DNA from: SR1 bacterium human oral taxon HOT-345
GTDB taxonomy: Bacteria; Patescibacteriota; Gracilibacteria; Absconditabacterales; Absconditicoccaceae
Reading direction: 5' to 3'
Assembly (NCBI GenBank): GCA_003260355.1
Contig: MPSQ01000001.1
Coordinates: forward strand, 682,001 to 746,000
Length of the DNA stretch: 64,000 nt
Positions 31,166 to 42,116 of the stretch are shown piece after piece; positions within the stretch are counted from its first letter, which is position 1, and every line of letters starts with the position of its first letter. A program made the translations under genes and the position numbers. The notes under the pieces were generated by a model. The model did no database searches, was not told where the DNA came from, and was given only the letters and a program-made list of their open reading frames with translations.

Positions 31166-32071
31166 TTAGCTGCTAATTTCTCTGAGACTCGTGTTTTTCT
31201 CAAACCATAAGATGCAAACGGTCTCATCGTTATAAAACTCAAGCATATGTTCATGCCAGAGCATTTCTCTACATTTGGAGGTGGCGTTTTGCTCCTCGAT
31301 AAATGCAAGTGTCGCATCAGCGAAGCCTCCGCTAAGCCTGAAAGGCAAATCTGAGAAGTGAGCGGCTCTTCCCATTACTATGACACAATTGTCTTTCCCA
31401 GCACGCCTAGGTCTCCCTGCATATCAACCCGCATACTCAGGGAAAAGACTACTATTAGACAACCATACTGGCTCTGAAAGGTAATTGATATACGGAAAGG
31501 TTTGATCTGAAAGTTCTTTATGAGGAACGTGGAACACTTTTTCTCCACTTCCAGGAGGGAAAATGATCGTTGAAGGCATATTTTCCTTTCTCTCATCCTT
31601 GAAATAGGATCAAAGACACCTTATTCCAAAGTCATACTTCCTAGTAACCGAGCTTGAAATCGCTGACAAGTCAAGTCTTGGGATTTGTAAGTAATCAGAG
31701 AGCACGTTTTGTAGAAGATCCTCCTTAGTAATCCTCTCGGGAGAAAAAAACTTCATGGTTATTGGGTCGAGCCTTCATTTTCACTCAAAATTGGGACTTC
31801 TCCAGAATACAAGCGTATACTTATAGCCACTTTCAATCTCCTTACCTCTTAGACTCCACCCCCCTCGCTTGTCCTCGTTCTGATCTATAAGTTCTCAGTC
31901 CTCCTCTGCTCCATTTTGATGAGCTGGAGGGACGTTTTCAGGGGAGGGAGAGGCTATTTCGCTTCAAGATTCCGTATTTTTGGGGAAGGACTGTCAATAT
32001 TCTTCTAGCGAAGGGCCACATCCTGCCAACATGATCAATGCTAAGCAAAAGAGAAAAAATCTGACTTTCAT
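31166..32071 (-). CDS. Hypothetical lipoprotein, 301 aa
   Basis: Hidden in standard code because seven or more UGA codons interrupt it. Signal peptide RFFLFCLALIMLAGCG with lipobox LAGC. After a Glu/Ser/Pro-rich spacer, a soluble domain includes GWSLRGKEIESGYKYTLVFW, FHVPHKEL, NSSLFPEYAGGYAG and CREMLWHEHMLEFYND. No family recognised. Note that the T-rich TCAGATTTTTT word lies at codons 3-6, inside the signal peptide. Confidence 0.7.
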
Positions 32072-32434
32072 TGTGCTTTCTTAGAAGATAAAGGATGCCC
32101 AAGTATCTCCTTTTTTGATGAAAGGAGGAGGGAAAGGCAAGTAAAAAGAAAAAATCTGACTCCTGCGAGTATATCGCTTTCCGTCCGAAAGTCAAAGCAT
32201 CAGTTTTCTTTTTGTGTGATGAGGGGGTGCGTATTGAGGGAAAGGGATGGGCATGGAAGATTGCCATCGGAAACAAGCCTATGTTCGCTCTGTACAACGA
32301 AGCTTTCCCTGCCCCCATATCTCTCATCCTGAAGTCCATGTGAAGAAGTCATGATGAAGGTAACATTTTGTCTTGATATTTAAACTCCCTAGAGTATATT
32401 CTAGGGAGTTTTATTTTTCTATGAAAAACTCCTT
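32072..32434 (+). other. Possible short gene or remnant before the next lipoprotein
   Basis: With UGA = Gly, ATG 32095 opens a frame of protein-like sequence (IAFRPKVKASVFFLCDEG, KGWAWKIAIGNKPMFALYNE), but it has no stop before a strong terminator at 32382-32418 and continues into the next gene. It may be a truncated or broken gene, or chance. Confidence 0.3.
32382..32418 (+). terminator. Rho-independent terminator
   Basis: Stem ACTCCCTAGA/TCTAGGGAGT with a 6-base loop, followed by TTTATTTTT. Confidence 0.8.
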
Positions 32435-33328
32435 ATGAAACCATCTCCCCTCTTCTTGAGTATCGTTTGAGGGATACTCTTGACTGGATGTTCCCTTACT
32501 TCTCATCCAGAGCACTCCTCCCAGCAACCAAAAACCCCTATTTCGCAAGTAACTCTCACAGGACAACAAGACGCTTCGACAGGAACTCACAAAGAACACG
32601 ATCAAACTTCAACGGGAACTACTAAAGAGCCACAGCAGGTGACTTCAAATCCTTCAACTACCTCTGAAACTCCATTTCGCCCGAAGTCTTACACCAAGCT
32701 TTCGTGGACAGGATATGAAGATATCAGGAAGATAGCACTAAAGAACTTCTGGATTTTTGAGTGAGATGATACCTATACCAATGATCCTTCTCGAAATATT
32801 GAGCTCCTCCCTCTCGAAATCGCGGAGAAGGATAAAGCGACCTATAAAGCTTATTACCTTCCTGAACCAAATCCGAGCCTTCCACCTGCGGATCCACTCG
32901 ATCGACATGGAGAGGATAAGGATAACCTTTTTCTTGACTATGGCTTGATCGCTACCAAGAAAAGTAGCCTGCCTGGATATATTCCTCTCCAGTATGCAGG
33001 GACGCAGGCAATTATCGGACTGGTAGGATATGCTGATGGCTATCTTATTGTTACACCTTTCAAGTTTCCTGTTGATAAAAGCTCCTTCAAAGCCATTCAA
33101 GACAAAACCTTTCACGGGCGAGAAAATGATATTTATGCTCCGCTAACCTATGGTCATTGAGGGAAACGTCCTGGATTTTGGAATGGGGCACATTACTATG
33201 AAGACTATATCTGACATGATAAAGACTGGGTATATTTTCGAGACGACACCATTTCGGATTTAGGTATTAATAGAGTGAAAAAGGCAGCGAACTTTAAAGT
33301 TGAAGTATTTCCAGATGAGGTTTCTTAA
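32435..33328 (+). CDS. Hypothetical lipoprotein, 297 aa
   Basis: Lipobox region GILLTGCS with UGA as the first glycine. A Thr/Gln/Ser-rich linker (~60 residues) leads to a domain with WTGYEDIRKIALKNFWIFEG, LFLDYGLIATKKSSLPGYI, YAPLTYGHG-GKRPGFWNG and YYEDYIGHDKDWVYFRDDT. The domain is not recognised; its aromatic, Asp/Gly-rich ending resembles secreted carbohydrate-binding proteins only loosely. UGA codons at about 32495, 32762, 33158 and 33213 read Gly. Confidence 0.7.
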
Positions 33329-33442
33329 GATGCTTTCCTTTACCGACTTACTCTATAGAGGAGCTTATCAGGACGACTTGAATATTTTCTCCTATTTACT
33401 GCATTGCATACTTGTATTTCTTTACTGCTTCTCAGTATAATC

Positions 33443-33817
33443 ATGCTTTCAAAGTTAAAATCTCTTTATTTTTGAGGGAGCTTGCTTGCGATCTTGCTCT
33501 TGGGGCTTTCTTTTGTGGTAAAGAGGAGAGCAATAGTAGCAACCTTTAGTTTTCTTGGGGGGAAGGATGAGAACCTTTCTTTGGACTATATCCAATATTT
33601 TGCTCCAATGTTCTCTTTTGAGTATCGCTATTATGCGTTATTTTGTATCGGGACTAGTGGGCTGCTCTTTGTCGTCTATCAGATTTTTCTTTTGAAGCAA
33701 AAAGCTTTCACTCGGCGTAAATTTTTGTGGGCAACGGTGTGGTTTCTCGTAATTCTCGCAATTTGCTTTGTGATTTTATGGTTGAGTAAAATGTGGCTTG
33801 CTGAAATTTGGGAATAA
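33443..33817 (+). CDS. Small integral membrane protein, 124 aa
   Basis: Three hydrophobic segments (LLAILLLGLSFVV, ALFCIGTSGLLFVVYQIF, VWFLVILAICFVILWL) with positively charged loops. One UGA near 33473 in the first segment. No family recognised. Confidence 0.6.
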
Positions 33818-34138
33818 GTGTAAGGCAAGAAGAGATGAACGGTTCTTCTTTTTTCTCTGGCAATATGCTTGTGGAGCATCCTCTAGTATGGAGGTGCTTT
33901 TTTTGATTGTTTTTGAGATGGAAGATAGCACTACTTTCTTTTCCCCTCGGTCATAAGAGCAATACAACGTCAAAAGGGGGGCTTTTTCTAGGTTTTGGGT
34001 GATTTTCCCTTGCAATTTGTGCTAGCTCCTCTATGGTAGCGAAAGAGTTCTCCTCTTCTACTCTCTAGAGGAGACGCTCCGACAAGAGTTTTGAGTATCT
34101 TACTGTCTGTCTCACTGCTTGAGCGTCTTTCCAGCACT
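33818..34138. other. Intergenic stretch with a terminator, before the 41-bp array
   Basis: A terminator (33874-33905, stem GCATCCTC/GGAGGTGC) is followed by T- and C-rich sequence leading into the tandem array. No reading frame with conserved content is seen. Confidence 0.5.
33874..33905 (+). terminator. Rho-independent terminator
   Basis: Stem GCATCCTC/GGAGGTGC with loop TAGTAT and seven T. Confidence 0.75.
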
Positions 34139-34384
34139 GCTATGGTCAAAGTGAACCCAGAAAGACCTCCGCTGGCTTCGCTATGGGCAAAGTAGTCCCA
34201 GAAAGACCTCTGCTGGCTTCGCTATGGTCAAAGTGGTCCCAGAAAGACCTCCGCTGGCTTCGCTATCGTCAAAGTGGTCCCAGAAAGACCTCCGCTGGCT
34301 TCGCTATCGTCAAAGTAGTCCTAGAAAGACCTCTGCTGACTTCGCTATGGGCAAAGTAGTCCCAGAAAGACCTCTGCTGGCACT
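34139..34384 (+). repeat. Tandem array of six 41-bp units
   Basis: Units begin at 34139, 34180, 34221, 34262, 34303 and 34344, each 41 bp, differing at a few positions (GTGAACC, GTAGTCC, GTGGTCC variants). Each holds CCAGAAAGACCT...CTGG. The 41-bp period is not a multiple of three, so no stable peptide repeat is encoded. A partial seventh copy starts at 34385. Confidence 0.9.
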
Positions 34385-34534
34385 GCTTACGTGCAGAGTG
34401 CGAGGGGGAAGGATCGAGCATATTGCTCGGGGGGAGGAAGAAGGGAGAGAGGGAGGAAAGATGAGAAAACTCCTGTTGAACACAGACCAAACCAGAAGAG
34501 AGTATCAGCTTTTTTATCTTTTTATACTAACACA

Positions 34535-35329
34535 ATGACAGACTCATTAGCAATTAGACCTTTTGGGATTACCAAGCTCAATCATGCTGCCTATGGTGCG
34601 TTTATGTTAGCTTTTGAAAAGCTGATCGCCAAAGGAACAGTGGCGAAATTAGGGCTGGCAGGGACGGATTTTGATGCGTTCAAGGCGAAGCTTCAACAAT
34701 TTTTAGATCTGAATCAAGAACTCGGGCAACAACAAGAGACGAAAGAACTCTTGGAGCTGGACAAAGAAAGGGATCAGCTTTTGACCTATCTCTTTGCGAA
34801 GATTGCACTGGAAGCAAGCTCACCAGAATCAACACTGAAGCAAGCAGCAGAGGTTTTGCTCCCGCTCAGGAAGCAATATCTTGGATTACAGGTGAAAGCG
34901 AACCGTGAGGAGACGTTTTTGATTGAAGGGCTGTTGGTCGACAGCAAGAAGAGTGAGTTTGCGGCTGCATTCCAAGCAGTCGGGCTCAAGAAAACGCTGG
35001 AGCGTCTGGAAGAAGTCAACAAAAGCTATCAAGAAAAGACGATGGCTCGCTCTGAAGCGAATTTAGCACAGAAAACGGTTTCAGCGAAAGCACTGCGTAT
35101 GGAGATGGACGCGTTTTATCAAGCAAGCACCAAGAAGATTGATGCGGTGCAGCTGATTGCGCCTGTAGCTGAGACGGAAGCGTTCATCAACTCCTTGAAT
35201 CAGCTCATTGCCGAGACGCAAGAAGCGTGGAAGCTTAGGAAATCTCAGCAAGATAGATGGACTGAGGAAGGAGAACGAGAAGATGAAGCAAATGAGAAAG
35301 AAGATGCATCTGAAGAAGCAACAGCATAA
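34535..35329 (+). CDS. DUF6261-like helical protein
   Basis: 264 residues, predicted almost entirely helical (LLPLRKQYLGLQVKANREETF, LKKTLERLEEVNKSYQEKT). Similar in length and pattern to DUF6261 proteins of Bacteroidetes, of unknown function. No UGA. A TATCAGC T-rich leader with TATACT eight bases before the ATG makes 34535 the likely start; the long in-frame extension upstream through the repeat array is rejected. Confidence 0.65.
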   Translation: MTDSLAIRPFGITKLNHAAYGAFMLAFEKLIAKGTVAKLGLAGTDFDAFKAKLQQFLDLNQELGQQQETKELLELDKERDQLLTYLFAKIALEASSPESTLKQAAEVLLPLRKQYLGLQVKANREETFLIEGLLVDSKKSEFAAAFQAVGLKKTLERLEEVNKSYQEKTMARSEANLAQKTVSAKALRMEMDAFYQASTKKIDAVQLIAPVAETEAFINSLNQLIAETQEAWKLRKSQQDRWTEEGEREDEANEKEDASEEATA

Positions 35330-35351
35330 GCAGAATTTTCAAAAAGAATGG

Positions 35352-35382
35352 AAAAAAGAGTGGCGGAATGCCACTCTTTTTT
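35352..35382. terminator. Bidirectional terminator
   Basis: A-run, stem AGAGTGGC/GCCACTCT, T-run between convergent genes. Confidence 0.8.
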
Positions 35383-35405
35383 GGGAATGAGGAGAGAGGA
35401 AGTCT

Positions 35406-37922
35406 CTACTCTCTGATTCTAAACTCCATGGTCTGTTCGATAGATTGCTGATCTTCGAAATCCATCTTTACATTGATACGATAGGTTCCTTTCTTGGATC
35501 GGGTTTTGGTCATTTCGGTGCAGGTTCTACCTTCGCATTCATGGGCTGGGGTGCCGTCGCCGAAGTCTCGAGAGACTTTCTTCGGTAAGCCATTGAAATC
35601 AAGCGAAAAGCTGACAACATCTCAGATTTTGGCTTCTTGGGTAGGATGAGAATCTGGGTTGATCTCCAATTTGATAAGCTGCTTCTTGACGACAACCAGA
35701 TTACTTGACTCTACGGTAACTGAACGTCACTTCTGAGTATAAACGGTGACCTTTGGTTTGAAGGTTCCGTTGTTTTTGGTGTAATCAAAGCGGTATCTGT
35801 GCTTTATCACACCGTTGGAAACCTTTTGCTGCTGCTGTCCATCACCAAAGTCCCACGTAAAATAGGTAATCTGATCGGCAGGATCATTCAGTCTGGACGA
35901 TGAAGCATCAAGCGTGACCTCAAATGGTTCGAACCCAACGGAATCTCCAATCACTTGGAGCTTTCCTATCACATCATCTAAGCCGATCATCGTCGTAAGG
36001 TTCTCTTCATAGTCCAAGCCACGCACTTTATCTTGGATTTGGAGCTTGATTTTGTGTTGCTTGGCATCGGTAATATCAAAGAGGTATTCACCCTCGGTTG
36101 TAAAGACTACCGGTTTATCATCTAAGAAGACGTTTACTTTGGTATTGAAGGTTTTAGGTTCGATCTTGATGAGTTTGAGTTTGAGTTTGGTTGGGATCTC
36201 TGGGAGGGCGATGGTTTTCTTTTGCAAGATCGGATCCATATCCATTTTTTTGTAAGTCATATCATTGGGCGAAGAAGCATGCACTTCGTAGTTTACATTG
36301 AAAGAAGATTTTTCCAAGAGCTTGGCTTCGGTCTCACAGGAGCCTTTTTTATCATCGGTCGTAATGAAATTCATCCTCACGATATAGGTTCATTTCCCTG
36401 GGAAGGCATAAGGGAACTCCATCCCATTATCCGTATTATGAATCTCATCAATCACTTTTCAAGTTGCTTTGTCTATGAAGACGAAAGAATAATCACTGAT
36501 AAATCTTTCTGTGCCGTCAAAGAAAGACGCTGAGATATTGTAATTATTTACCTTCTGCTGAGAAAGTTCGATCTTACAGACCGGGATTCCTGACTGTTCT
36601 ACTCTGAGCGGGAAGGTATAGGTCAACTCTTCTGAGATTTCTGGGAAGCGAATCTTTGGATAGTAGACCTTTGCCTCATCATAGGTGAATCTAAAGGTTG
36701 CATCATCGATTTTATCTTCATTACCGTCGTTATTTCCATCCCAACGCACCTTATAGGAGCTCAAGTTGAAATCTCTAAAGACTCTGTCCGCCTTAAACTC
36801 CACCTCTGCTGGAAGTGGTCCTACAACGAGTTCGTTTTGTCCTCCACTGAGCTGTTTATTGAGTCCCTGGATCACGAGTTCAGAACCAACGACGATTTGT
36901 CTCAATGCATATGGCACGGTTTTCTTTTCTTTGTTTGGGGTCTCATAATGGATGATCAGTCTGGTAAGGTAATTTCCTTTTTTGGTATAGAAACAAGGTC
37001 TTTCAAATTCGGTTTTTTGGTTGAGGTTGATGACTGAGCCGTTTCCACAGTCTAGCTGAAGCCCGGTCACCTTTTGTGAACCAAGCTCGATATTTGTGAA
37101 TTTTTGGAAGTTGGGTCGGATCACACGTGCCGTCATATTCATCGGAGCAATGAGCGGAAGTGGTCTCTCCTGCGTAATCTGAGTAAATTCATTTTTCTCA
37201 TTAGGCACGCCTTTGAGGTAGAAGAGGACTACTTCATTTGGATTGGTAACGGCTGCGAGGTTGATCTCCTTGATCCTCGTCAGAACGTTGGTTCCCGCAA
37301 CTAATGCAAGAATCAGAATAAAAAATCAGAGTGCGATTCCTGCGTAGTATCGTAATTTAGAAGAATTTTTCTTGGTAAACGCCTTGTAGACGTTGATAAT
37401 CAGGATTACTATTCCTAATAGCAAGACTACGATCATAACCGTTAGGGTTAGACCGGAGAGCAAATCCTTTGCCACGGCTGCGGTAATTCCAAGACCGGCA
37501 AATCCTCAGAGCTGCTGAGGGTTCTTTAGGAGGTAAGAGAAAAGAAAAATGAGTCCCAGCAAAAAGAGAAACACAATCGAGCCACATCCCAAGAGAATCG
37601 TCTTGATCGAGATATTTTTTCTTGCGCCTTGCTTGAGGACCACGTTCTTATTAACCTGAACGTTGGAGTAACCCAGCGTTTTGAGCTTTTGTTGATTGAG
37701 CTGATAGTATTCACTCAGCTGTTTGAGCTGGGTCTGATATTTAATCATCTCCTCGGTTGGCATCTGGGAGTGCTGCTGAATATAGGCAACGACCTCATTA
37801 TAGAGCTTCTGCAATTTCTCTTGCTCAGAGAGGATTTCCTTGATCTTTACATCATCATTGAGATGAGAGATTTCAGCCCCTGCGGCGGTATTCTGTTGCA
37901 GAAAACTTTCGTTATTTGCCAT
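35406..37922 (-). CDS. Large membrane protein with extracellular PKD domains
   Basis: 838 residues. Cytoplasmic N-terminus ~100 residues with a coiled-coil (EILSEQEKLQKLYNEVVAYI), three membrane helices between residues ~135 and 290 (ILLGCGSIVFLFLLGLIFLF; LTVMIVVLLLGIVILII; IALGFFILILALVAG), then ~540 extracellular residues. Two PKD-type domains are marked by TWDFGDGQQ and SRDFGDGTP; another GVSVINL-like segment carries CGNGS. UGA codons (for example 37506, 37326, 36459, 35727) read Gly. Probably a surface or contact protein. A TATAAT/CTGATTTATT leader precedes ATG. Confidence 0.8.
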
Positions 37923-37961
37923 GTTCTTTTCTGAAAGGAGAAATAAATCAGCATTATTATA
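37923..37961 (-). promoter_or_regulatory. TATAAT plus CTGATTTATT leader before the PKD gene
   Basis: Minus strand: TATAAT (37956-37961), three to five bases, CTGATTTATTTCTCC, then the ATG at 37922. Same arrangement as at 1715 and before other genes. Confidence 0.5.
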
Positions 37962-38065
37962 AAGTTTTTGGCAAATTTTGCAAATTTCTCGGGTTTTTTT
38001 GGCGAGTTCTTGAGGCTCTGGCGGTAGGAAATTTTTGCCTAGACTAGAAATCCAACAGGTTTGAA

Positions 38066-38092
38066 AAAAGGGCATCCTAGAGATGCCCACAA
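38066..38092 (-). terminator. Rho-independent terminator after ruvX
   Basis: Minus-strand stem GGGCATC/GATGCCC with loop TCTAG, then six T. Confidence 0.75.
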
Positions 38093-38114
38093 CACGAGAT
38101 CATTTCGAGCTGGA

Positions 38115-38507
38115 TTAGTGTTTTTTCCATCTCTCCAAGATCAGCATCGCACTGATCGTATCAGTCGTGGCGTTCTTTTTGAAATCGGAGATGATTTCTC
38201 CTGATTGGACGCTCGTATAATCCTCCTCTACCGTCAGGATTTCAATTTTTTGGTTCTCTATGATGTAATTGAGCGACGCCATAAATTTAGAGATCTTTTC
38301 TTGGATGTCTTTTTGTTTGCTCGGCCGACCGAGAATGATTTTCCTAATATGATACCTCTGGATAATATCAGCAATATAATAATAAGTCATTTCATCATTC
38401 ATAATATAGCCGATTGGGAAGATGATGTCTGAATTTTCTATTGGAGTATAAGCAAGTCCGATATATTTACTTCCTCGATCAATTCCAAGTGCGTGTGCGA
38501 TTTTCAT
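38115..38507 (-). CDS. ruvX: YqgF/RuvX-family Holliday-junction resolvase-like nuclease
   Basis: 130 residues. RNase H-fold: opening GIDRGSKYIGLAY (metal Asp), KIILGRPSKQKD (GLP-type motif), VEEDYTS (for DERLTS, second acid) and NATTDTISAMLILE (third acid). The family also processes 16S rRNA 5' end. Start ATG 38507 is the family start, not the longer frame to 38543. Confidence 0.85.
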   Translation of the reverse strand: MKIAHALGIDRGSKYIGLAYTPIENSDIIFPIGYIMNDEMTYYYIADIIQRYHIRKIILGRPSKQKDIQEKISKFMASLNYIIENQKIEILTVEEDYTSVQSGEIISDFKKNATTDTISAMLILERWKKH

Positions 38508-38650
38508 TGAAAAGGTATAAGATAAAACTAAAATACAGGTCAAGATAAAAGGTCTCTCCGCTTGGGTATCAAGACTTCTCTTAATCTAAGCATTAGGATA
38601 CAAAAATCACCCACACTTTCAAGGATTTTTTAGTTAGATTATTAATTCCT

Positions 38651-39574
38651 ATGAAGCAATCGCAATTACAGCATATTCTTGATATTTACGCTCTGGGAGA
38701 AGTGGAAAGTGTCGTCAAGAATAAGGTATGATTTATAAATGATGTTTATACTATCAACAATTCCTATATTCTCAAGGGCTATACTTCAGAAGACCCCTTC
38801 GCTCTAGAAAAGGAAGCATATTGCTATGTAGCGTTTAAAGAACATCTTCCTGTCCCCGAGCTCATAGCTGCGGATAGCTCTAAGAGGATGTATTCTCATA
38901 AATTTTTACTAGCGTCTAAGTTATCCGGTCAGAATCTCTACTCTGTTTGGCACCTTTTAAATAATCAAGAAAGAAGAGCTATTATTAAGCAGTTATGCTC
39001 ATTTTTAAAAAAAATTAACCAACTTCCTTATTATGAATTTATGGAGAAGTTCCCTTCTCCTTATGATTGATCATGGGCAAATCAGCTCGTATCCAAGATA
39101 GAAGTATTGTTAAGCTTCTGTCAAAAAAAAGGCATCATTCCTGAAACTTTAGCTAAAAATATCCAAGCCTTTATTACATGCAATAAAGAAAGTTTAAACG
39201 AACAAAAAATCTGATTGGTTCACCGAGATATTCACTTTGATAATATCTTAGTTGAAAATATACAGATTACTGGAATGATAGATTTTGAAAAAATTATTGT
39301 TGGATCTCTTGATTTTGTTTTAAGTATGGTCAGAAGAATGTCATTATTCCCTACTAAATATATGTCAGAGGCAGATGAACCTCATGCCAAAAAAGAAGAT
39401 TACGAAAATCTGCTACAACGATTTGAGGAGTACTATCCTGAGCTGTTTGACTTTAAGGATTTAGCTATTAGGTTAATGTTTTATGATCTTGAATATGATC
39501 TAAGGTTATTGAAGCATCATCCGCAGGAGCAATGAATCATTCTCAATTTACAGCATACTCTTGGAGCATTCTAG
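38651..39574 (+). CDS. Aminoglycoside/choline phosphotransferase-fold kinase
   Basis: 307 residues. Kinase-like fold: catalytic LVHRDIHFDNILV (HxDxxxxN) near residue 192 and metal Asp in GMIDFEK. The N-lobe contains INDVYTINNSYILKGY. Five UGA codons read Gly, one at 39533 extending the protein to TAG 39572. Substrate unknown; small-molecule kinases of this family phosphorylate choline, fructosamine or homoserine. Its stop overlaps that of tsaB on the other strand. Confidence 0.8.
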
Positions 39575-40182
39575 TTAACATTTGGTTCGATCATATAGTT
39601 TGGATGAAGCATTTCAACCTCTTGAGGAGCAAAATCTGCTCGAGGTAAATGGTAGGTTTCCCCTTTGAAATGCAAAGAGAGCCCCTGCTGCTCAAATGTA
39701 TAGTCTAAAGAAGGAAGTGCTTCATCAAAATAGTCTCTTTCATACACTTGGTCTACGAAAAGCCCTTTATACTCTGAAGATAAAGCTGAGAGTTGGTCCT
39801 TTTTAACTGAGGAAATGGGCTTATTTTCCTCAAAGTCTCGCAGCCGAACATTGGATTTCTGTCCGATATAGATCGCTCCATAACGGGAGATCCAAGCTTT
39901 GCGATAGAAATGCTGATACAGCTCAATCTTTGAAAGAGAAAAGAAAGAAAGCTGACCCTTTTTGAGTGTTTTGAGGAGATTGAGTGCTAGGCAGCCTACC
40001 CTCAGGTTGGTAAACCCTCATGGTCCGTTGAGCACCAGTATTTCGGTCAGGTTTTTCTCTTTGTCAAGGTTTACTAAGACCTTTCCCAGCTCAACGTCAA
40101 CTCCTGTTCTCTCCAGAAAAATAGGATGATCAAGTCCAAAAATTCTGATCTTATCCGAAGAGATGTCTATGCTTATCTTCAT
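39571..40182 (-). CDS. tsaB: t6A biosynthesis protein TsaB
   Basis: 203 residues. Partner of TsaD for tRNA t6A. The conserved LNGPGGFTNLRVGCLALNLL matches TsaB GPGSFTGLRIG; its first internal Gly is UGA at 40018-40020. The N-terminal MKISIDISSDKIRIFGL replaces the usual ASKHK-fold ATPase start, and the C-terminal half is divergent. The gene converges on the kinase-fold gene, sharing CTAG at 39571-39574. Confidence 0.85.
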
Positions 40183-40202
40183 TTTGGAATTTATCTGTAT
40201 AA

Positions 40203-40249
40203 AAAAAGGGTTTACTCCTTTCTCACCGAAACCGTTAGTAAACCCTTAA
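40203..40249 (-). terminator. Rho-independent terminator after the adhesin-like gene
   Basis: Stem AAGGGTTTAC/GTAAACCCTT with long loop; the T-run lies on the minus strand at 40201-40207. Confidence 0.75.
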
Positions 40250-40254
40250 AGGAA

Positions 40255-41985
40255 CTATCTTGTCCTGATAGTAAGACTAAACCATTCTTGGAATGCTGAA
40301 TAGAATTCACTCCATCCTCTGAATTTTGCGGAGCTAGCGTTTCTTAGGACGTCTTGCATATTTCTATAGAAGTCTGAAGAAAGGTTTCTCCACTGCATGC
40401 TATTTCTTAGTCTTGGATAGTCTCTCTCTAGAGCTACGATAACGTCATTCCAAATGTTGGATACTGCTCTGATTTTGGAAAGCTCTTTGTCAGTGAAGTT
40501 GTAATAAGAGTTGGATCGAGAATTATTATTAGAAGAAGAGGAATATACACGAATCTCCTTTGTCCCATAGATTCCTGATCTATTATCATCCTCGGCTCTG
40601 ATTCTAAATTCTCCTGTTGTCCTAAACTTTACAATATCTGAGAAGGTCTTTTCCCCGTTGTCATAGCGAGAGAAATTTACATACTGCTGATCTAGCTGGT
40701 AATCTGAGCTACTTGCTGTTCTCCATGATCCGTTTCTGTACTCCTCTACGAGAAGCTTTACCCTTCCTTCGTAATTTGCTACTTTGCTATTGTAGCGATC
40801 TTGTGCTCTTATTGTCAGATCAACCCATTCATCTGTGCGAGGAGAAGAAGGATAGATTTCTCTGATTGAAAGATTATCAACACTGTAATATGTAGAATTA
40901 TTAGAAGAAGTTCCACCGTTAACATTGAAGGTTTGATAAGCGGTCGCTGTCCCGTATTCACGAAGCTGAGCAACAACTCTAAACTCCCCATTGGTTGAGA
41001 ATTTTACGAAGTTATTTAATCTGACTTCTCCATTATCTGTAGATGAGAAGTAGTAGCTTGTCCTATCTAGCTGATAATCATAGCTAGAAGCATTTTCTCG
41101 TCTACCGTTTTTGTATTGTTCTACACGGAAGTCCACTCCTCCATAATAATTTACAGACCCATTTCTTCTTACTCTCAATGTCATATCTACTCGTTTATTT
41201 TGATCTGGATTTTTATCACTTATTGAGGTCCATTCTGGAGCATAATACTCAGAAGATGAAGAAGTCGTTGTATTAAACTCTCTGAAGACGGAATTTCCAC
41301 CGTCGATTTCAGCATACAATCTGAATTGACCTTCTGATCTAAACTTTACTAAGCGATCAAATCTTTTTTCTCCATTTTCATAGGAAGAGAAAGAATAACT
41401 TGTTCTGTCCAATTCATAATCGTAGCTAGAGGCGTTTTCTCGTCTACCATTTTTGTATTGCTCTACACGGAATCTGATATTTTTGTCATAATTTGAGTAG
41501 GAATATCCGTTTCCTCTTACACGAACAGACACATCAACTCGTTGATCTCTAGCAGGATTACTAGGATTTGTTGAAGTAAACTCAACTTGGTAATTACTGT
41601 AAGAAGGAGCAGTATTGGATGAGGATGCGCCAAACGATCCGTTCCTAAAACTATAATTATCAACGAGCTCGTATCGATAATTTTGTATATCAGCCCTTAA
41701 TTCAATCCTTCAGTCACTTCCTGCATACGAAAATTCTCCTTCACATCTTGGAAGAGCAACCTCATTCCCGTTTGGAAGCTTTAGTCTACAGGAGAGCTCA
41801 GAAAGAGATTTTAGATTTGAAGAACTTATTCTTGCCTGAAATCTGTCTGCATTTAATTTTTGGATATCAAAGCAGAACTTTTGCCCATCGGTAAACTGAA
41901 TGTCCTGACAAGCTGCTGACGCAAAGGCTCATGGGATTGCAAGGAGTCCCAACATCCCGGTCAATAAAAGCGATCTTTTTTTCAT
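40255..41985 (-). CDS. Secreted repeat protein, adhesin-like
   Basis: 576 residues. Signal peptide SLLLTGMLGLLAIPGAFASA. After a 110-residue N-domain there are three similar beta-rich modules of ~115 residues: each carries an R-x-V-E-x-Y-x-N-G-(R/S)-x-x-x-A-S-S core, a xxLDxxxxxFSxxxNGExxF segment and a xVKFxxxGEFRxxAE strand. A helical C-domain follows (FTDKELSKIRAVSNIWNDVI). UGA codons are few (one near 41930). Likely surface-exposed; no anchor seen. Terminated by the hairpin at 40203. Confidence 0.78.
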
Positions 41986-42116
41986 AGCACTACGAGATAG
42001 AATGTAAAAATTGCTTGAATTCTATGTATATATATATATAGAGGAAAGGCAAGGTTTTTTTTGATTTTTTGAATGCAAAAAGAAAAAACTGAGCTTTTAT
42101 TCGTGAATTTTACCTT

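Noticed and set aside
34139-34384. CRISPR array
   Set aside because: Units are contiguous with a constant 41-bp period and no variable spacers. The same applies to the 42-bp array.
34391-34534. N-terminal extension of the DUF6261-like protein
   Set aside because: It would run into the repeat array; the ATG at 34535 follows a leader with TATACT.
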